Shown here piece by piece: positions 7,961 through 17,125 of a stretch of 64,000 nucleotides of DNA (within the stretch, counting starts at the first letter, position 1; each line of letters starts with the position of its first letter). A program made the position numbers and the translations under genes. The stretch lies in the NCBI RefSeq assembly GCF_900112185.1, contig NZ_FOKP01000005.1, positions 124,001 through 188,000 on the forward strand. Direction: 5' to 3'. A model generated the notes under the pieces. The model was not told the origin of the DNA. It searched no databases and was given only the letters and a program-made list of their open reading frames with translations. This DNA is from Allobosea sp. CRIB-10. GTDB lineage: Bacteria; Pseudomonadota; Alphaproteobacteria; Rhizobiales; Beijerinckiaceae.

Positions 7961-10876
7961 ATGTCTCTTTCCATTGAAGTCGAACGGCCCAACGCCGTCT
8001 CGCCGGTCGCAAGCTCTGCTCCGCTGCTCCCCGCGGCGAACGAGCCCGGCTACCAGCTCATCCGCCGTAACGGCGCCGTGACGCCCTTCGATCCCTCCAA
8101 GATTGCGGTCGCGCTGACCAAGGCCTTCCTTGCCGTCGAGGGCTCCAGCGCCGCCGCCTCGCGCCGCATCCACGACGTCGTCGCCGAGTTGACCGAGCAG
8201 GTCGTCGCCGGATTGACGCGTCGCGCCGCCACGGGCCGCACCTTCCATATCGAGGACGTGCAGGACCAGGTCGAGCTCGCGCTGATGCGCGGCGAGCACC
8301 ACAAGGTCGCCCGTGCCTATGTGCTCTATCGGGCGGAGCGCGCGCGCGAGCGCGCCAAGGCGGTCGCCGAGGCGAAGCCTGCCGCCGCCGCTGCGCCCTC
8401 GCTGCAGATGAAGCTCGCCGACGGCACGCTGGTTCCGCTCGATGCCGCGCGTCTCGACAAGGTGGTGCGCGAAGCCTGCGCCGGTCTGGACGGCGTCTCG
8501 TCCGAGCCGGTCCTGACCGAGGCGCGCCGCAATCTCTATGATGGCATCTCGCTCGACGAGTTGGCGCTGGCGCCGATCCTCGCCGCGCGCACGCTGATCG
8601 AAAGCGAGCCGAACTATGCGAAAGTCTCGGCCCGGCTGCTGCTCGACAAGCTCAGGCGCGAGGCGCTGAGCTTCGTCAGCGGCCGCGCCGAGCAGGCGAC
8701 GCAAGGCGAGATGGCTGGCCGCTATGGCGATTACTTCGAAGCCTATCTGAAGGTCGGTATCGCCAACGAACTGGTCGATCCCGAGCTCGGCCGCTTCGAC
8801 ATCGCCCGCATCGCGGCGGCACTGAAGCCCGAGCGCGACCTGCAGTTCGACTATCTCGGCTTCCAGACACTCTACGACCGCTATTTCCTGCATGTCCGCG
8901 GCAACCGCTTCGAGCTGCCACAGGCCTTCTTCATGCGTGTCGCCATGGGGCTGGCGCTGCGCGAGATCGACCGCGAGGCGCGGGCTATCGAGTTCTACGA
9001 CCTGCTCTCCTCCTTCGACTTCATGGCCTCGACGCCGACACTGTTCAATTCGGGCACGCTGCGGCCGCAGCTCTCCTCCTGCTTCCTGACCACGGTCGCC
9101 GACGATCTTGACGGCATCTTCAAGGCGGTGAAGGACAATGCCCTGCTCGCCAAGTACTCGGGCGGCCTCGGCAATGACTGGACGCCGGTGCGCGGCCTCG
9201 GTGCCCATATCAAGGGCACCAATGGCGAGAGCCAGGGCGTGGTGCCGTTCCTGAAGGTCGCGAACGACACTGCCATCGCGGTCAACCAGGGCGGCAAGCG
9301 GAAAGGGGCGGTCTGCGCCTATCTCGAGACCTGGCATGTCGACATCGAGGAGTTCCTCGACCTTCGCAAGAACACCGGCGACGACCGCCGCCGCACCCAC
9401 GACATGAACACGGCGAACTGGATCCCCGACCTGTTCATGCAGCGCGTCGAGGCCGGCGCCGACTGGACTTTGTTCTCGCCGGACGAGGTGCCGGAGCTGC
9501 ACGATCTCTATGGCAAGCCCTTCAAGGCCGCCTACGAGGCCTATGAGGCGAAGGCCGCGACCGGCGAGATCAAGGTGTTCAAGCGCGTGAAGGCGCTCGA
9601 TCTCTGGCGGCGCATGCTGACCATGCTGTTCGAGACCGGCCACCCCTGGATCACCTTCAAGGACGCCTGCAACCTGCGCTCGCCACAGCAGCATGCCGGC
9701 GTGGTCCATTCCTCGAATCTCTGCACCGAGATCACGCTCAACACTTCGGCCGACGAGGTCGCCGTCTGCAATCTCGGCTCGGTGAACCTGGCCGCCCATG
9801 TCACGGCAGAGGGGCTCGACCAGGCGCGCCTCAAGCGCACGGTGACGACCGCGATGCGCATGCTCGACAATGTCGTCGACATCAACTTCTACACGATCCC
9901 CGAGGCGCGCCGCTCGAACCTGCGCCATCGCCCGGTCGGGCTCGGCCTGATGGGTTTCCAGGACGCGCTGCAGGCACTGCGCCTGCCGGCGGCGTCGGAG
10001 GAGGCGGTCGCCTTCGCCGACAGCTCGATGGAGGCGATCAGCTTCCACGCCATCTCGGCCTCGGTCGATCTCGCCGCCGAGCGCGGCCGCTATCCGAGCT
10101 TCGAGGGCTCGCTCTGGTCGAAGGGCATCCTGCCGATCGACTCGCTCGACATCCTGTCCGAGGCTCGCGACGGCGATGTCGAGCTCGACCGGTCCGCGAC
10201 GCTGGATTGGGAGACCTTGCGCGAGCGGGTGAAGACCACTGGCATGCGCAACTCCAACACGATGGCGATCGCCCCGACCGCGACGATCTCGAACATCGTC
10301 GGCGTCTCGCAGTCGATCGAGCCGAGCTACAGCCAGCTCTACGTCAAGGCGAACATGTCGGGCGACTTCACCGTGGTGAATGCCGGGCTGGTCCACGACC
10401 TGAAGGCGAGGGGGCTCTGGGACGAGGTGATGGTCTCGGACCTGAAATACTATGACGGCAAGGTCAGCCAGATCGACCGTGTCCCGGCCGATTTGAAGGC
10501 GCTCTATGCCACCTCCTTCGAGATCCCGACGGAATGGCTGATCCGCGCTGCCGCGCGCCGGCAGAAATGGATCGACCAGGGCCAGTCGCTCAACCTCTAC
10601 ATGGCGCAGCCCTCCGGCCGGAAGCTCGACGAGGCCTACCGCCTGGCCTGGCGGCTCGGCCTGAAGACGACCTATTACCTGCGGGCGCTATCGGCGACCC
10701 ATGTCGAGAAGTCGACGCTGAAGGGCACCGACGGCAAGCTCAACGCCGTTTCGGCCACCGTGCCGGTCGCGGCCAAGGCGGCCGCACCGATCATCGTCGA
10801 CATCCCGCTGGAGAATGGCATGGCCGTGCCGAACGCCTGCTCGATCGACGATCCGACCTGCGAGGCCTGCCAGTAA
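7961..10876 (+). CDS. nrdA: Class I ribonucleotide reductase, large subunit
   Basis: Catalytic alpha subunit that reduces ribonucleoside diphosphates to deoxy forms, using a radical delivered by NrdB. The 971-residue product is longer than E. coli NrdA: it has an N-terminal ATP cone (from about residue 31) and a second cone-like segment near 145, then the ten-stranded barrel. Active-site residues are visible: C374 (LSSC), N586, C588 and E590 (NLCTE), C603 (CNLGS), the radical-transfer pair Y905-Y906 (KTTYYLR) and a C-terminal CEAC redox pair at 967-970. ATG 7961 has GGAG four bases upstream. Expression is governed by the cobalamin riboswitch. With the Tyr-less NrdB downstream it makes a class Ic-type enzyme. 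Confidence 0.95.
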   Translation: MSLSIEVERPNAVSPVASSAPLLPAANEPGYQLIRRNGAVTPFDPSKIAVALTKAFLAVEGSSAAASRRIHDVVAELTEQVVAGLTRRAATGRTFHIEDVQDQVELALMRGEHHKVARAYVLYRAERARERAKAVAEAKPAAAAAPSLQMKLADGTLVPLDAARLDKVVREACAGLDGVSSEPVLTEARRNLYDGISLDELALAPILAARTLIESEPNYAKVSARLLLDKLRREALSFVSGRAEQATQGEMAGRYGDYFEAYLKVGIANELVDPELGRFDIARIAAALKPERDLQFDYLGFQTLYDRYFLHVRGNRFELPQAFFMRVAMGLALREIDREARAIEFYDLLSSFDFMASTPTLFNSGTLRPQLSSCFLTTVADDLDGIFKAVKDNALLAKYSGGLGNDWTPVRGLGAHIKGTNGESQGVVPFLKVANDTAIAVNQGGKRKGAVCAYLETWHVDIEEFLDLRKNTGDDRRRTHDMNTANWIPDLFMQRVEAGADWTLFSPDEVPELHDLYGKPFKAAYEAYEAKAATGEIKVFKRVKALDLWRRMLTMLFETGHPWITFKDACNLRSPQQHAGVVHSSNLCTEITLNTSADEVAVCNLGSVNLAAHVTAEGLDQARLKRTVTTAMRMLDNVVDINFYTIPEARRSNLRHRPVGLGLMGFQDALQALRLPAASEEAVAFADSSMEAISFHAISASVDLAAERGRYPSFEGSLWSKGILPIDSLDILSEARDGDVELDRSATLDWETLRERVKTTGMRNSNTMAIAPTATISNIVGVSQSIEPSYSQLYVKANMSGDFTVVNAGLVHDLKARGLWDEVMVSDLKYYDGKVSQIDRVPADLKALYATSFEIPTEWLIRAAARRQKWIDQGQSLNLYMAQPSGRKLDEAYRLAWRLGLKTTYYLRALSATHVEKSTLKGTDGKLNAVSATVPVAAKAAAPIIVDIPLENGMAVPNACSIDDPTCEACQ

Positions 10877-10903
10877 CGGCCGCTCCTTCTCCGGCGCCTT
10901 CAT

Positions 10904-10975
10904 CGTCATGGTCGGACTTATCCCGACCATCCACGTCAAGACGTGGATGCTCGCCACAAGGGCGAGCATGACGGG
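10904..10975. repeat. Palindromic intergenic repeat between nrdA and nrdB
   Basis: The 138-base nrdA-nrdB gap contains nested inverted repeats: GTCATG..CATGAC outer arms, ATCCACGT/ACGTGGAT and GCTCGCC/GGCGAGC inner stems. This is the form of the small dispersed palindromic elements common in Hyphomicrobiales genomes. Inside an operon such a structure could protect or process the mRNA. No second copy is seen in this window. Confidence 0.65.
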
Positions 10976-11014
10976 GAAGGCTGACCTGCCTCATTCAATC
11001 GAACGGAACATCCC

Positions 11015-12139
11015 ATGCTCGACTGGTCCGACACCAAGCCCACGCCCGCCGCCAACCCCGCCATCCTGACCAATACCACCCCCGCCGACGCCACCGGCCT
11101 CGGCGAGATCGATCGCAATGGCGGGCGCGTCAGCGTCGACGAGAAGCGCATGATCAATGCGCGTGCCGATGTGAACCAGCTCTTGCCGCTCAAGTACAAA
11201 TGGGCCTGGGAGAAATACCTCGCCGGCTGCAACAACCACTGGATGCCGACCGAGGTCTCGATGCAGGCCGACATCGCGCTGTGGAAGTCGAAGGACGGCC
11301 TCACCGAGGACGAGCGGCGCATGCTCAAGCGCAATCTCGGCTTCTTCGCCGCGTCCGAGAGCCTCGTCGCCAACAACATCGTGCTGGCGATCTATCGCCA
11401 CCTGACCAATCCCGAATGCCGGCAGTACCTGCTGCGTCAGGCCTTCGAGGAGGCGATCCACACCCACACCTTCCAGTACATCGTCGAGAGTCTCGGCCTC
11501 GACGAGGGCGAACTGTTCAACATGTACCGCGAGGTGCCCTCGATCACCGACAAGGCGGCCTGGGCGCTGAAGCACACGCAGAGCATCGAGAGCCCGGAAT
11601 TCCGCACCGGCACGCCGGAGAACGACCAGGCGCTGCTGCGCGACCTCATCACCTTCTACGCGATCTTCGAAGGCATGTGGTTCTATACCGGCTTCGCGCA
11701 GATCCTCTCGCTCGGCCGGCGCAACAAGATGGTGGGGATCGCCGAGCAGTATCAGTACATCCTGCGCGATGAATCGATCCATCTGAACTTCGGCATCGAC
11801 GTTATCAACCAGATCAAGATCGAGAACCCGCATCTCTGGACCAAGGCCTTCCAGGACGAGGTCCGCGGCATGATCCGCGATGCGGCCGAACTCGAGGCCG
11901 CCTATGGCCGGGACACGATGCCGAGGGGCTTCCTCGGTCTGAATGCCGCGCTCTGCGAGCAATACATGCATTTCATCGCCAACCGCCGCTGCGGCCAGCT
12001 CGGCCTCACCCCCGTCTTCGCCGAGACCGAGAACCCGTTCCCCTGGATGAGCGAGGCGATGGACCTGAAGAAGGAGAAGAACTTCTTCGAGACCCGCGTG
12101 ATCGAGTATCAGAACGGCGGCGCGTTGAGCTGGGAGTGA
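11015..12139 (+). CDS. nrdB: Class I ribonucleotide reductase, small subunit, Tyr-less (class Ic type)
   Basis: Ferritin-like beta subunit of 374 residues that houses the dimetal cofactor. All six metal ligands are present: E115, E146, H149, E219, E253 and H256. The residue four after His149, where E. coli has the radical Tyr122, is Phe (F153, in EEAIHTHTF). The first ligand is Glu (SESLVANN) where E. coli has Asp84. Both features match the Chlamydia class Ic protein, which stores its oxidant as Mn(IV)/Fe(III) rather than as a tyrosyl radical. The C-terminal Y365 fits the radical-transfer Tyr356. The stop overlaps the GTG of the next gene. Confidence 0.95.
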   Translation: MLDWSDTKPTPAANPAILTNTTPADATGLGEIDRNGGRVSVDEKRMINARADVNQLLPLKYKWAWEKYLAGCNNHWMPTEVSMQADIALWKSKDGLTEDERRMLKRNLGFFAASESLVANNIVLAIYRHLTNPECRQYLLRQAFEEAIHTHTFQYIVESLGLDEGELFNMYREVPSITDKAAWALKHTQSIESPEFRTGTPENDQALLRDLITFYAIFEGMWFYTGFAQILSLGRRNKMVGIAEQYQYILRDESIHLNFGIDVINQIKIENPHLWTKAFQDEVRGMIRDAAELEAAYGRDTMPRGFLGLNAALCEQYMHFIANRRCGQLGLTPVFAETENPFPWMSEAMDLKKEKNFFETRVIEYQNGGALSWE

Positions 12140-12927
12140 GCCGGGTGAGCGAGGTTGGGGAGACGGCCTTGCCAGCGCCGCTGACAGTGCTGCTGCTCGC
12201 GCGCTCGGCGATCACGGCTCCGCCGCTGAAGGAGATGGAACGGCTGCGCGACGCGCTCGCGATGCACCCCGGCGTCGATGAAGCCTTGTTCGCCTTTTCC
12301 GAACAGGGCTCGCCCTCGCTGCGGCACGCACTCGACACGCTGACAGCCTCCGGCTGCGGCCGGCTGGTCATCCTGCCGATGCTGATCCCGGCCGAGCCGA
12401 ACTTCCAGGCCTGGCTCACACGCACCCTGACGCGCTGGCGCTCGCGCGACGAGCGGCCCTGGCCTGCCATCGAGGTCGCGGCCTTGCTGCCGAACGAAGC
12501 GAGCCTGGTCTCGCTGCTCCACGCGGCGCTTGCGGCCGAGCGGACCGAACTGTCGCTCGGCGCGGCCAAGGCGTCGCCGGAGGGCTCGCTCGTGCCGGCC
12601 CAGAAGCGGCGCGTGCTGGTCTGCATGGGCGGCCCCTGCAATGTCGCGGGCGCCGAAGTGATCTGGGGCCACTTCCGCAACGAGCAGGATCGCCTGTCGC
12701 TGCGGACCTCCGGCGATGGCTGCATGAGCGCCAAGACGAGCTGTCTTGGACCGTGCAATCTGGCGCCGGTCGTCCAGGTCTGGCCTGAGGGCACCTATTA
12801 TGGCGGCGTCGACGAAGCCGCGGTCGACCGCATCATCGCCGAGCATGTGCTAGGAAACACGCCGGTCGCGAACCTCGCTTATGAGCCGACCGGCAAGAAG
12901 CAGTTTCTGCGGGCTCGCGAAGCCTGA
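12136..12927 (+). CDS. Degenerate CbiX-like domain fused to thioredoxin-like [2Fe-2S] ferredoxin
   Basis: A 263-residue protein starting at a GTG that overlaps the nrdB stop, so it is the third gene of the B12-switched operon. Residues 15-150 resemble the CbiX/sirohydrochlorin chelatase fold, but the usual metal-binding histidines are missing: LLLARSA stands where chelatases have a GHGS-type motif. Residues 158-250 form a thioredoxin-like [2Fe-2S] domain with C163, C168, C203 and C207 in a C-x4-C...C-x3-C layout, plus an extra C196. The role is unknown. Two readings are possible: an electron donor for the NrdB dimetal site, as YfaE is next to E. coli nrdAB, or a cobalt/cobalamin-linked protein. 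Confidence 0.7.
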   Translation: MSRVSEVGETALPAPLTVLLLARSAITAPPLKEMERLRDALAMHPGVDEALFAFSEQGSPSLRHALDTLTASGCGRLVILPMLIPAEPNFQAWLTRTLTRWRSRDERPWPAIEVAALLPNEASLVSLLHAALAAERTELSLGAAKASPEGSLVPAQKRRVLVCMGGPCNVAGAEVIWGHFRNEQDRLSLRTSGDGCMSAKTSCLGPCNLAPVVQVWPEGTYYGGVDEAAVDRIIAEHVLGNTPVANLAYEPTGKKQFLRAREA

Positions 12928-13154
12928 CGCCGTCATGCGGGGAGGGGCGGATAGATAGGCGAAATAAACACCTCGTGATGGAGTGTTGGCAAACAGATAA
13001 AATCAATGGCTTATGATGATTTGTATGTAAGGTATGCTCGCAAAAATTCCCCGTCGATTTCATTTCGTTCTCGCGATTGAGGCGCTGACAGGCTCCTGGA
13101 ATTCTCCTCTTTCTCGCTTGGTCGCGTTCCATGGCGCGAAGGCCATGCCGCTGG

Positions 13155-13471
13155 CGAAAGCGGGCGACGCGACGACCGGCGGCAGCAGTCCTTCGAAGCG
13201 CTCGTCGGTGCCCGGCAGAGACGCGCGGCGCGCCGGGATGCACCTCGGCGCCGACATGGCGGGCGAAGAGACGGATGATGCGCTCGCCTTCAGGAGGCGA
13301 TAATCGCTCACCCGTATCGGCCAGGCCGTCGGCGAGGCGGTCGATCCACAGCCGACCGTGCCGATTGAGCATCACCTCGACGATGCTGGGGTCGTCGAGG
13401 AACTCGGCGATGGCTGGTCCGAGCGCGGTCCGCAGCATGCGGGCGCTGCGCAGGAGCGTATCGGAATTGCT
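13155..13471 (-). pseudogene. trbB (VirB11-type conjugation ATPase) remnant
   Basis: Read leftward, codons from about 13471 give SRSNSDTLLRSA, then MLRTALGPAIAEFLDDPSIV and on to HVGAEVHPGAPRVSA, the N-terminal domain of the conjugation ATPase TrbB. At about 13213 the frame slips and continues as GTDERFEGLLPPVVASPAFA, again TrbB-like, then homology stops at about 13155. The catalytic ATPase domain, about two thirds of the protein, is absent. It is a frameshifted, truncated relic of an integrative or conjugative element. The flanks (12928-13080 and 13500-13957) hold no gene; 12940-13080 is clearly AT-richer than the surroundings. Confidence 0.8.
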
Positions 13472-13592
13472 GCGAGAGGTAGCCCATCTCCTTCCCGTAT
13501 CGGCGCGGACGCGTCGTGAAGATCCCGTGCGGGGCTGATTAAGAAAGCCGCGAGTTCGGCGGATTCAACAAGCTTGGAGGCGTGGTCGTGGT

Positions 13593-13697
13593 CTAGAGTA
13601 TTTCCGCATTTCTCCGAATCACGGAAATACTTTAGCTCATTATTTTATCGCATTTTCTTCATGCGAACTGGTATCCACTTCGCTCGAAAACGCTCTA
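13593..13697. repeat. Mosaic intergenic repeat with hairpin
   Basis: It starts with a near-perfect hairpin (CTAGAGTATTTCCG at 13593 against CGGAAATACTTTAG ending 13635) and ends with a GCGAACTGGTATCCACTTCG block and GCTCTAA at 13697. The reverse complement of 13663-13693 matches 59645-59675 in about 26 of 31 bases by eye, so this is a copy of a dispersed element. It is AT-rich and non-coding. Confidence 0.65.
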
Positions 13698-13957
13698 ACG
13701 CGCAAAAACAGGGCGGCGGCGGACCGCGTTCATGGTTGAAACGTCGGAGCTGAGCGGTGGCCACATCGGGCAGGCGAGCTCCCGGAGCTACTCGATTTGC
13801 AAGCATGCAATCCTCGCCCAGCGGCCCGCTGGATCACCGGGTGCGTGCGATCAGCTGCAGGCTATCGCCTGCGGGGGGCATTCTTGACGCCCCAATTGCC
13901 AATACTTGCGGGGATTGAAGCCTTGTTCAGGACGATAGCATCGGCGCGCAAGCAGAC

Positions 13958-15367
13958 TCAGTTCGGCAGTCGCAGAATGCGTGACGCAACTTTCTCCGCC
14001 AGCGCGACCTCATGCGTGACCATGAGCAGTCCGAGGCCGCGCTCGCGGACCGCTTCGATCAGGATGGCGAAGACCTGCTTCTGGCTGATCGGATCCAGCC
14101 GCGAGGTCGCTTCGTCAGCGAAGAGGAAAACCGGATCGAGCAGCAGCGCCCGCAAGATCGCGAAGCGTTGCAATTCCCCGCCGGACACCTCGTTCGGACG
14201 ACGATCGAGAAGCTCCTGCCCAAGACCGAAACGGCCCATACTCGCCTCGGCCTGAGACCAGGGGAGCCCGTGCAGCTTCAACAGGTCACCGAGGCCTTGC
14301 CGCAAGGTCTGGTGCGGCGCAAAGGCAGCTGGCGGATCCTGGTAGAGCTTCTGGAAGCGGATCTGAGCAATATCCGGTGCGCGCTGAACCTCGCCCCGGT
14401 CGGCCCGGACCAGGCCCAGGAGGATGTTGCCGATGGTCGTCTTGCCACAGCCGCTCGGGCCGACGATCGCGACGATCTCGCCGCGCCGGACCGAGATGTC
14501 CAGACCGTCGAAGAGTGTCCGCTCGCCGAAACGCTTGGCGAGCCCGCGCGCCGAGGCCACGGCCTCGCCGGCCGGCGGCAGGGCAGGGGCCGTCCAGCGG
14601 GCCGGGTCGGCGGCGATCAGCGTGCGGGCGTAGTCGTGGCGCGGCCGTTCCAAGACCTCTGCCGCCGGGCCGAACTCGACGAGAGCGCCGTCCTGCATCA
14701 CGCCGATCAATCCGCCGAGCGCGGCTGCGACCTCGATGTCATGGGTGATCGTGAGCAGGAGGCGGCCCTGCTCGACCTCGCGGCGCAGCCTGTCGACGAC
14801 GCCGTCGCGCAGAGCCGCATCGAGTCCCTTGGTCGGCTCGTCGGCAATCAGTAGCGAGGCGCCTGCGGCATGGGTAACCGCGATGGCGGCGCGCTGGCAC
14901 ATGCCGCCTGAGAGCTCGTGCGGATAGGCTTGCGTTCGATCGCCCAGCCCGACCTCGGCAAGGTCTGAACGCATGCTCGTCCCGGCTTCCGCCGAGCCGA
15001 GGCCGTGCAGGTATTCGTGGACCTCGCCGACCTGCCCGGCGATGCGCATGGTCGGATCGAGCGCGAGCCAGGGCTCCTGCGGCAGGATGGCGATCGTCCG
15101 CCCCCAACGCGCGCGCGTCTGCGCGGGGCTGGCGGCGAGCAGGTCGGCGTCGTCCAGCTTGATCTCACCACGCGCCGAGAGCCCCGTCGGCAGGCTTCCC
15201 ATGATGGCATGAGCAACCAGCGACTTGCCCGAGCCGCTGGCACCGAGCAACGTGACAGGCCGGCCCTGCGAGATTTTTAAAGCGACGTCTCGGACAATCG
15301 TGGTGCCGCTGGCGCGGATCTCCAGGCCGGCGACTGTCAGGGACTGAAAGCGGACCGGGGCGTTCAT
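13958..15367 (-). CDS. ABC transporter, fused double ATP-binding protein (Dpp/Nik/Cnt type)
   Basis: The 469-residue product contains two complete ATPase domains, equivalent to DppD and DppF joined in one chain. Domain 1 has Walker A GASGSGKS, signature LSGGM and Walker B LLIADEPT; domain 2 (from about residue 265) has GPSGCGKT, VSGGE and VFLFADEAT. It energises the two permeases encoded just upstream. Its start overlaps the second permease stop by four bases. It is the last gene of an operon read leftward from a TGTTATAGTG site at 18654, so zinc control is likely. The substrate is probably a peptide, an opine-type metallophore or a metal chelate. Confidence 0.88.
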   Translation of the reverse strand: MNAPVRFQSLTVAGLEIRASGTTIVRDVALKISQGRPVTLLGASGSGKSLVAHAIMGSLPTGLSARGEIKLDDADLLAASPAQTRARWGRTIAILPQEPWLALDPTMRIAGQVGEVHEYLHGLGSAEAGTSMRSDLAEVGLGDRTQAYPHELSGGMCQRAAIAVTHAAGASLLIADEPTKGLDAALRDGVVDRLRREVEQGRLLLTITHDIEVAAALGGLIGVMQDGALVEFGPAAEVLERPRHDYARTLIAADPARWTAPALPPAGEAVASARGLAKRFGERTLFDGLDISVRRGEIVAIVGPSGCGKTTIGNILLGLVRADRGEVQRAPDIAQIRFQKLYQDPPAAFAPHQTLRQGLGDLLKLHGLPWSQAEASMGRFGLGQELLDRRPNEVSGGELQRFAILRALLLDPVFLFADEATSRLDPISQKQVFAILIEAVRERGLGLLMVTHEVALAEKVASRILRLPN

Positions 15368-16191
15368 CGAATATCGCTCCGCGTCGCGAGCTGGAGCCCG
15401 AGCACGAGCAGGAAGATGAGGAGGCCCGGCATCAGCACATGCAGTGGCGCCTCGGCATAGTATGGCAGCAGCTCGACGATCATCGCGCCGAGCTCAGGCG
15501 TCGGCGGGCGAAGCCCGACGCTGATCGCGCTCAAGGTCGAGATCGCGATGATCGCGGTCGACATGGCGAAGGCGGCGAGCGTGATCAGGATCGGCCGGAT
15601 CTCGGGCAGGACAAGGCTGCGCAGGATATAACCGGTGCCGAAGCCGAGCAGCCGCGTCGCCTCGACATGGGGCTGCTTCAGCACGCCGGCCGCCGTGACG
15701 CGGGTGACGCGGTAGAACTCGATCCAGAGCGTCAGCGCGAGGCCGAGATAGAGCGGCCCGAAGGTGCCCGGCGCAAAGGCGAGCAGGATCAGCACCAGCA
15801 GCAGCCCCGGCAAAGCGAGGAGGACCGTCGAGAACAGTTCGAGCGCCCGTTCGAGCAGGCCCCCGCGCCAGGCGGCGAGCAGGCCGAGCAGGATGCCGGG
15901 CACGGCTGCCGTCGCGACGGTGAGCAGCGCCATGCCGAAGGAGAGGCGCGCGCCATAAGCGAGGCGGGCGAGCATGCTGCGGCCATAGTGGTCGGCGCCG
16001 AGCCAATAATCGGACCCGGGCGGCGCGAGGCTCGCTGCGAAATCCTGCTCGGTGGGATCGGCCGTGACCAGCAGCGGGCCAAGCAGCGCGAACAGCGCCA
16101 GCAGGCCGAGCAGAATGAGCCCGGTCGTGCGCGCCGGCGTCAGCCAGACGCGCTTCGCCGCTGGAATGAGGGTGGCGTCAGCGATGCTCAT
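15364..16191 (-). CDS. ABC transporter permease (DppC/NikC type)
   Basis: Inner-membrane permease, 275 residues, with an N-terminal membrane span (LILLGLLALFALLGPLLV), the characteristic periplasmic stretch TEQDFAASLAPPGSDYWLGA and D-x-x-GRSMLARL region, then five further spans. The docking loop reads VEATRLLGFGTGYILRSLVL then PEIRPIL. It overlaps both neighbours by four bases (ATGA), so it is translationally coupled with them. It belongs to the putative Zur-controlled family-5 importer. Confidence 0.88.
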   Translation of the reverse strand: MSIADATLIPAAKRVWLTPARTTGLILLGLLALFALLGPLLVTADPTEQDFAASLAPPGSDYWLGADHYGRSMLARLAYGARLSFGMALLTVATAAVPGILLGLLAAWRGGLLERALELFSTVLLALPGLLLVLILLAFAPGTFGPLYLGLALTLWIEFYRVTRVTAAGVLKQPHVEATRLLGFGTGYILRSLVLPEIRPILITLAAFAMSTAIIAISTLSAISVGLRPPTPELGAMIVELLPYYAEAPLHVLMPGLLIFLLVLGLQLATRSDIR

Positions 16192-17123
16192 GCGCGTTTC
16201 GGCCTGGGATCGAGCCAGTGGCAGGCGAGATCGACCGCCATGGCGATGACGACGAAGAGCAGACCCATGGCAAGCGCCGTGCCCTGCACCATCGGCACGT
16301 CGCGGGCGATCACGGCATGGACCAGAGCATGGCCGATGCCGGGGATACCGAACAGCGTTTCCACCACGACGACGCCCTCGATCAGATAGATCGCCTGCAA
16401 AGCGAGATAGGAGACGACGGGAATGGCGGCGTTGCGCAGCACATGCCGGCGCACGACCACCGGCTCCGGCAAGCCCTTCAGCCGCGCGAAGGCGAAATAG
16501 GGCGTGCGCACCACGGCCGCGACGGCGTCGCGTGCGACGCGGCTGGAGACAGCGGCGAGGCCGAGCGCGAGCGTCAGCGCCGGCAGCGCCAGATCACGCC
16601 AAGTGCCATAGCCCGCCGGCGGGAACAGGCCGAGCAGCATGGCGAAGACGAGGATCAGGATCAGCCCGAGCACGAAAGGCGGCAGCGAGCGCAGGACGAT
16701 CGCGCCGCCGAGCGAAGCGTTGTCGACCCAGCCGCCGCGCCTCAATCCCGCGAGCAGCCCGATCGGCGGACCGAGCAGCAGCGACAGCACGAGCGCCGAT
16801 CCCGAGAGCCAGAGCGTCGCGCCGAGCTGGATCCGCAACTCCTTCGTGATCGGCAGGCCGGTGACGACGGAGTGGCCGAGATCGAGCCGCGCCAGCTGCC
16901 CGAGCGAAGCGCCGAGCTGGACGAGGAGCGGCTGGTCGAGGCCGAGTTCGCGCCGGACGATCTCGGCAGCTTCGGTGATGTTGGCGTCGGGCCCATAGCG
17001 GCCGGCTGCGATGCGCATGGCAGGATCGCCCGGCAGGGCCCGCACAAGCACGAAGCAGAGGATGCCGACGACGAGCACGACCAGCCCGGCCTGAAGCAGC
17101 CGGGCGAGAACGAGGCGTTGCAT
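16188..17123 (-). CDS. ABC transporter permease (DppB/NikB type)
   Basis: First permease of the importer, 311 residues. The N-terminal segment LVLARLLQAGLVVLVVGILC and the following RALPGDPAMRIAAGRYGPDA are typical of DppB/NikB, as is the C-terminal YLIEGVVVVETLFGIPGIGH. It starts two bases after the binding-protein stop and overlaps the next permease. Together with the DppC-like partner it forms the channel. Confidence 0.88.
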   Translation of the reverse strand: MQRLVLARLLQAGLVVLVVGILCFVLVRALPGDPAMRIAAGRYGPDANITEAAEIVRRELGLDQPLLVQLGASLGQLARLDLGHSVVTGLPITKELRIQLGATLWLSGSALVLSLLLGPPIGLLAGLRRGGWVDNASLGGAIVLRSLPPFVLGLILILVFAMLLGLFPPAGYGTWRDLALPALTLALGLAAVSSRVARDAVAAVVRTPYFAFARLKGLPEPVVVRRHVLRNAAIPVVSYLALQAIYLIEGVVVVETLFGIPGIGHALVHAVIARDVPMVQGTALAMGLLFVVIAMAVDLACHWLDPRPKRA

Positions 17124-17125
17124 GC

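Noticed and set aside
7685..10396. A 903-codon open frame on the minus strand opposite nrdA
   Set aside because: Its translation is low-complexity (rich in Arg, His, Asp, Leu), matches no fold, and is the mirror of GC-rich nrdA codons.
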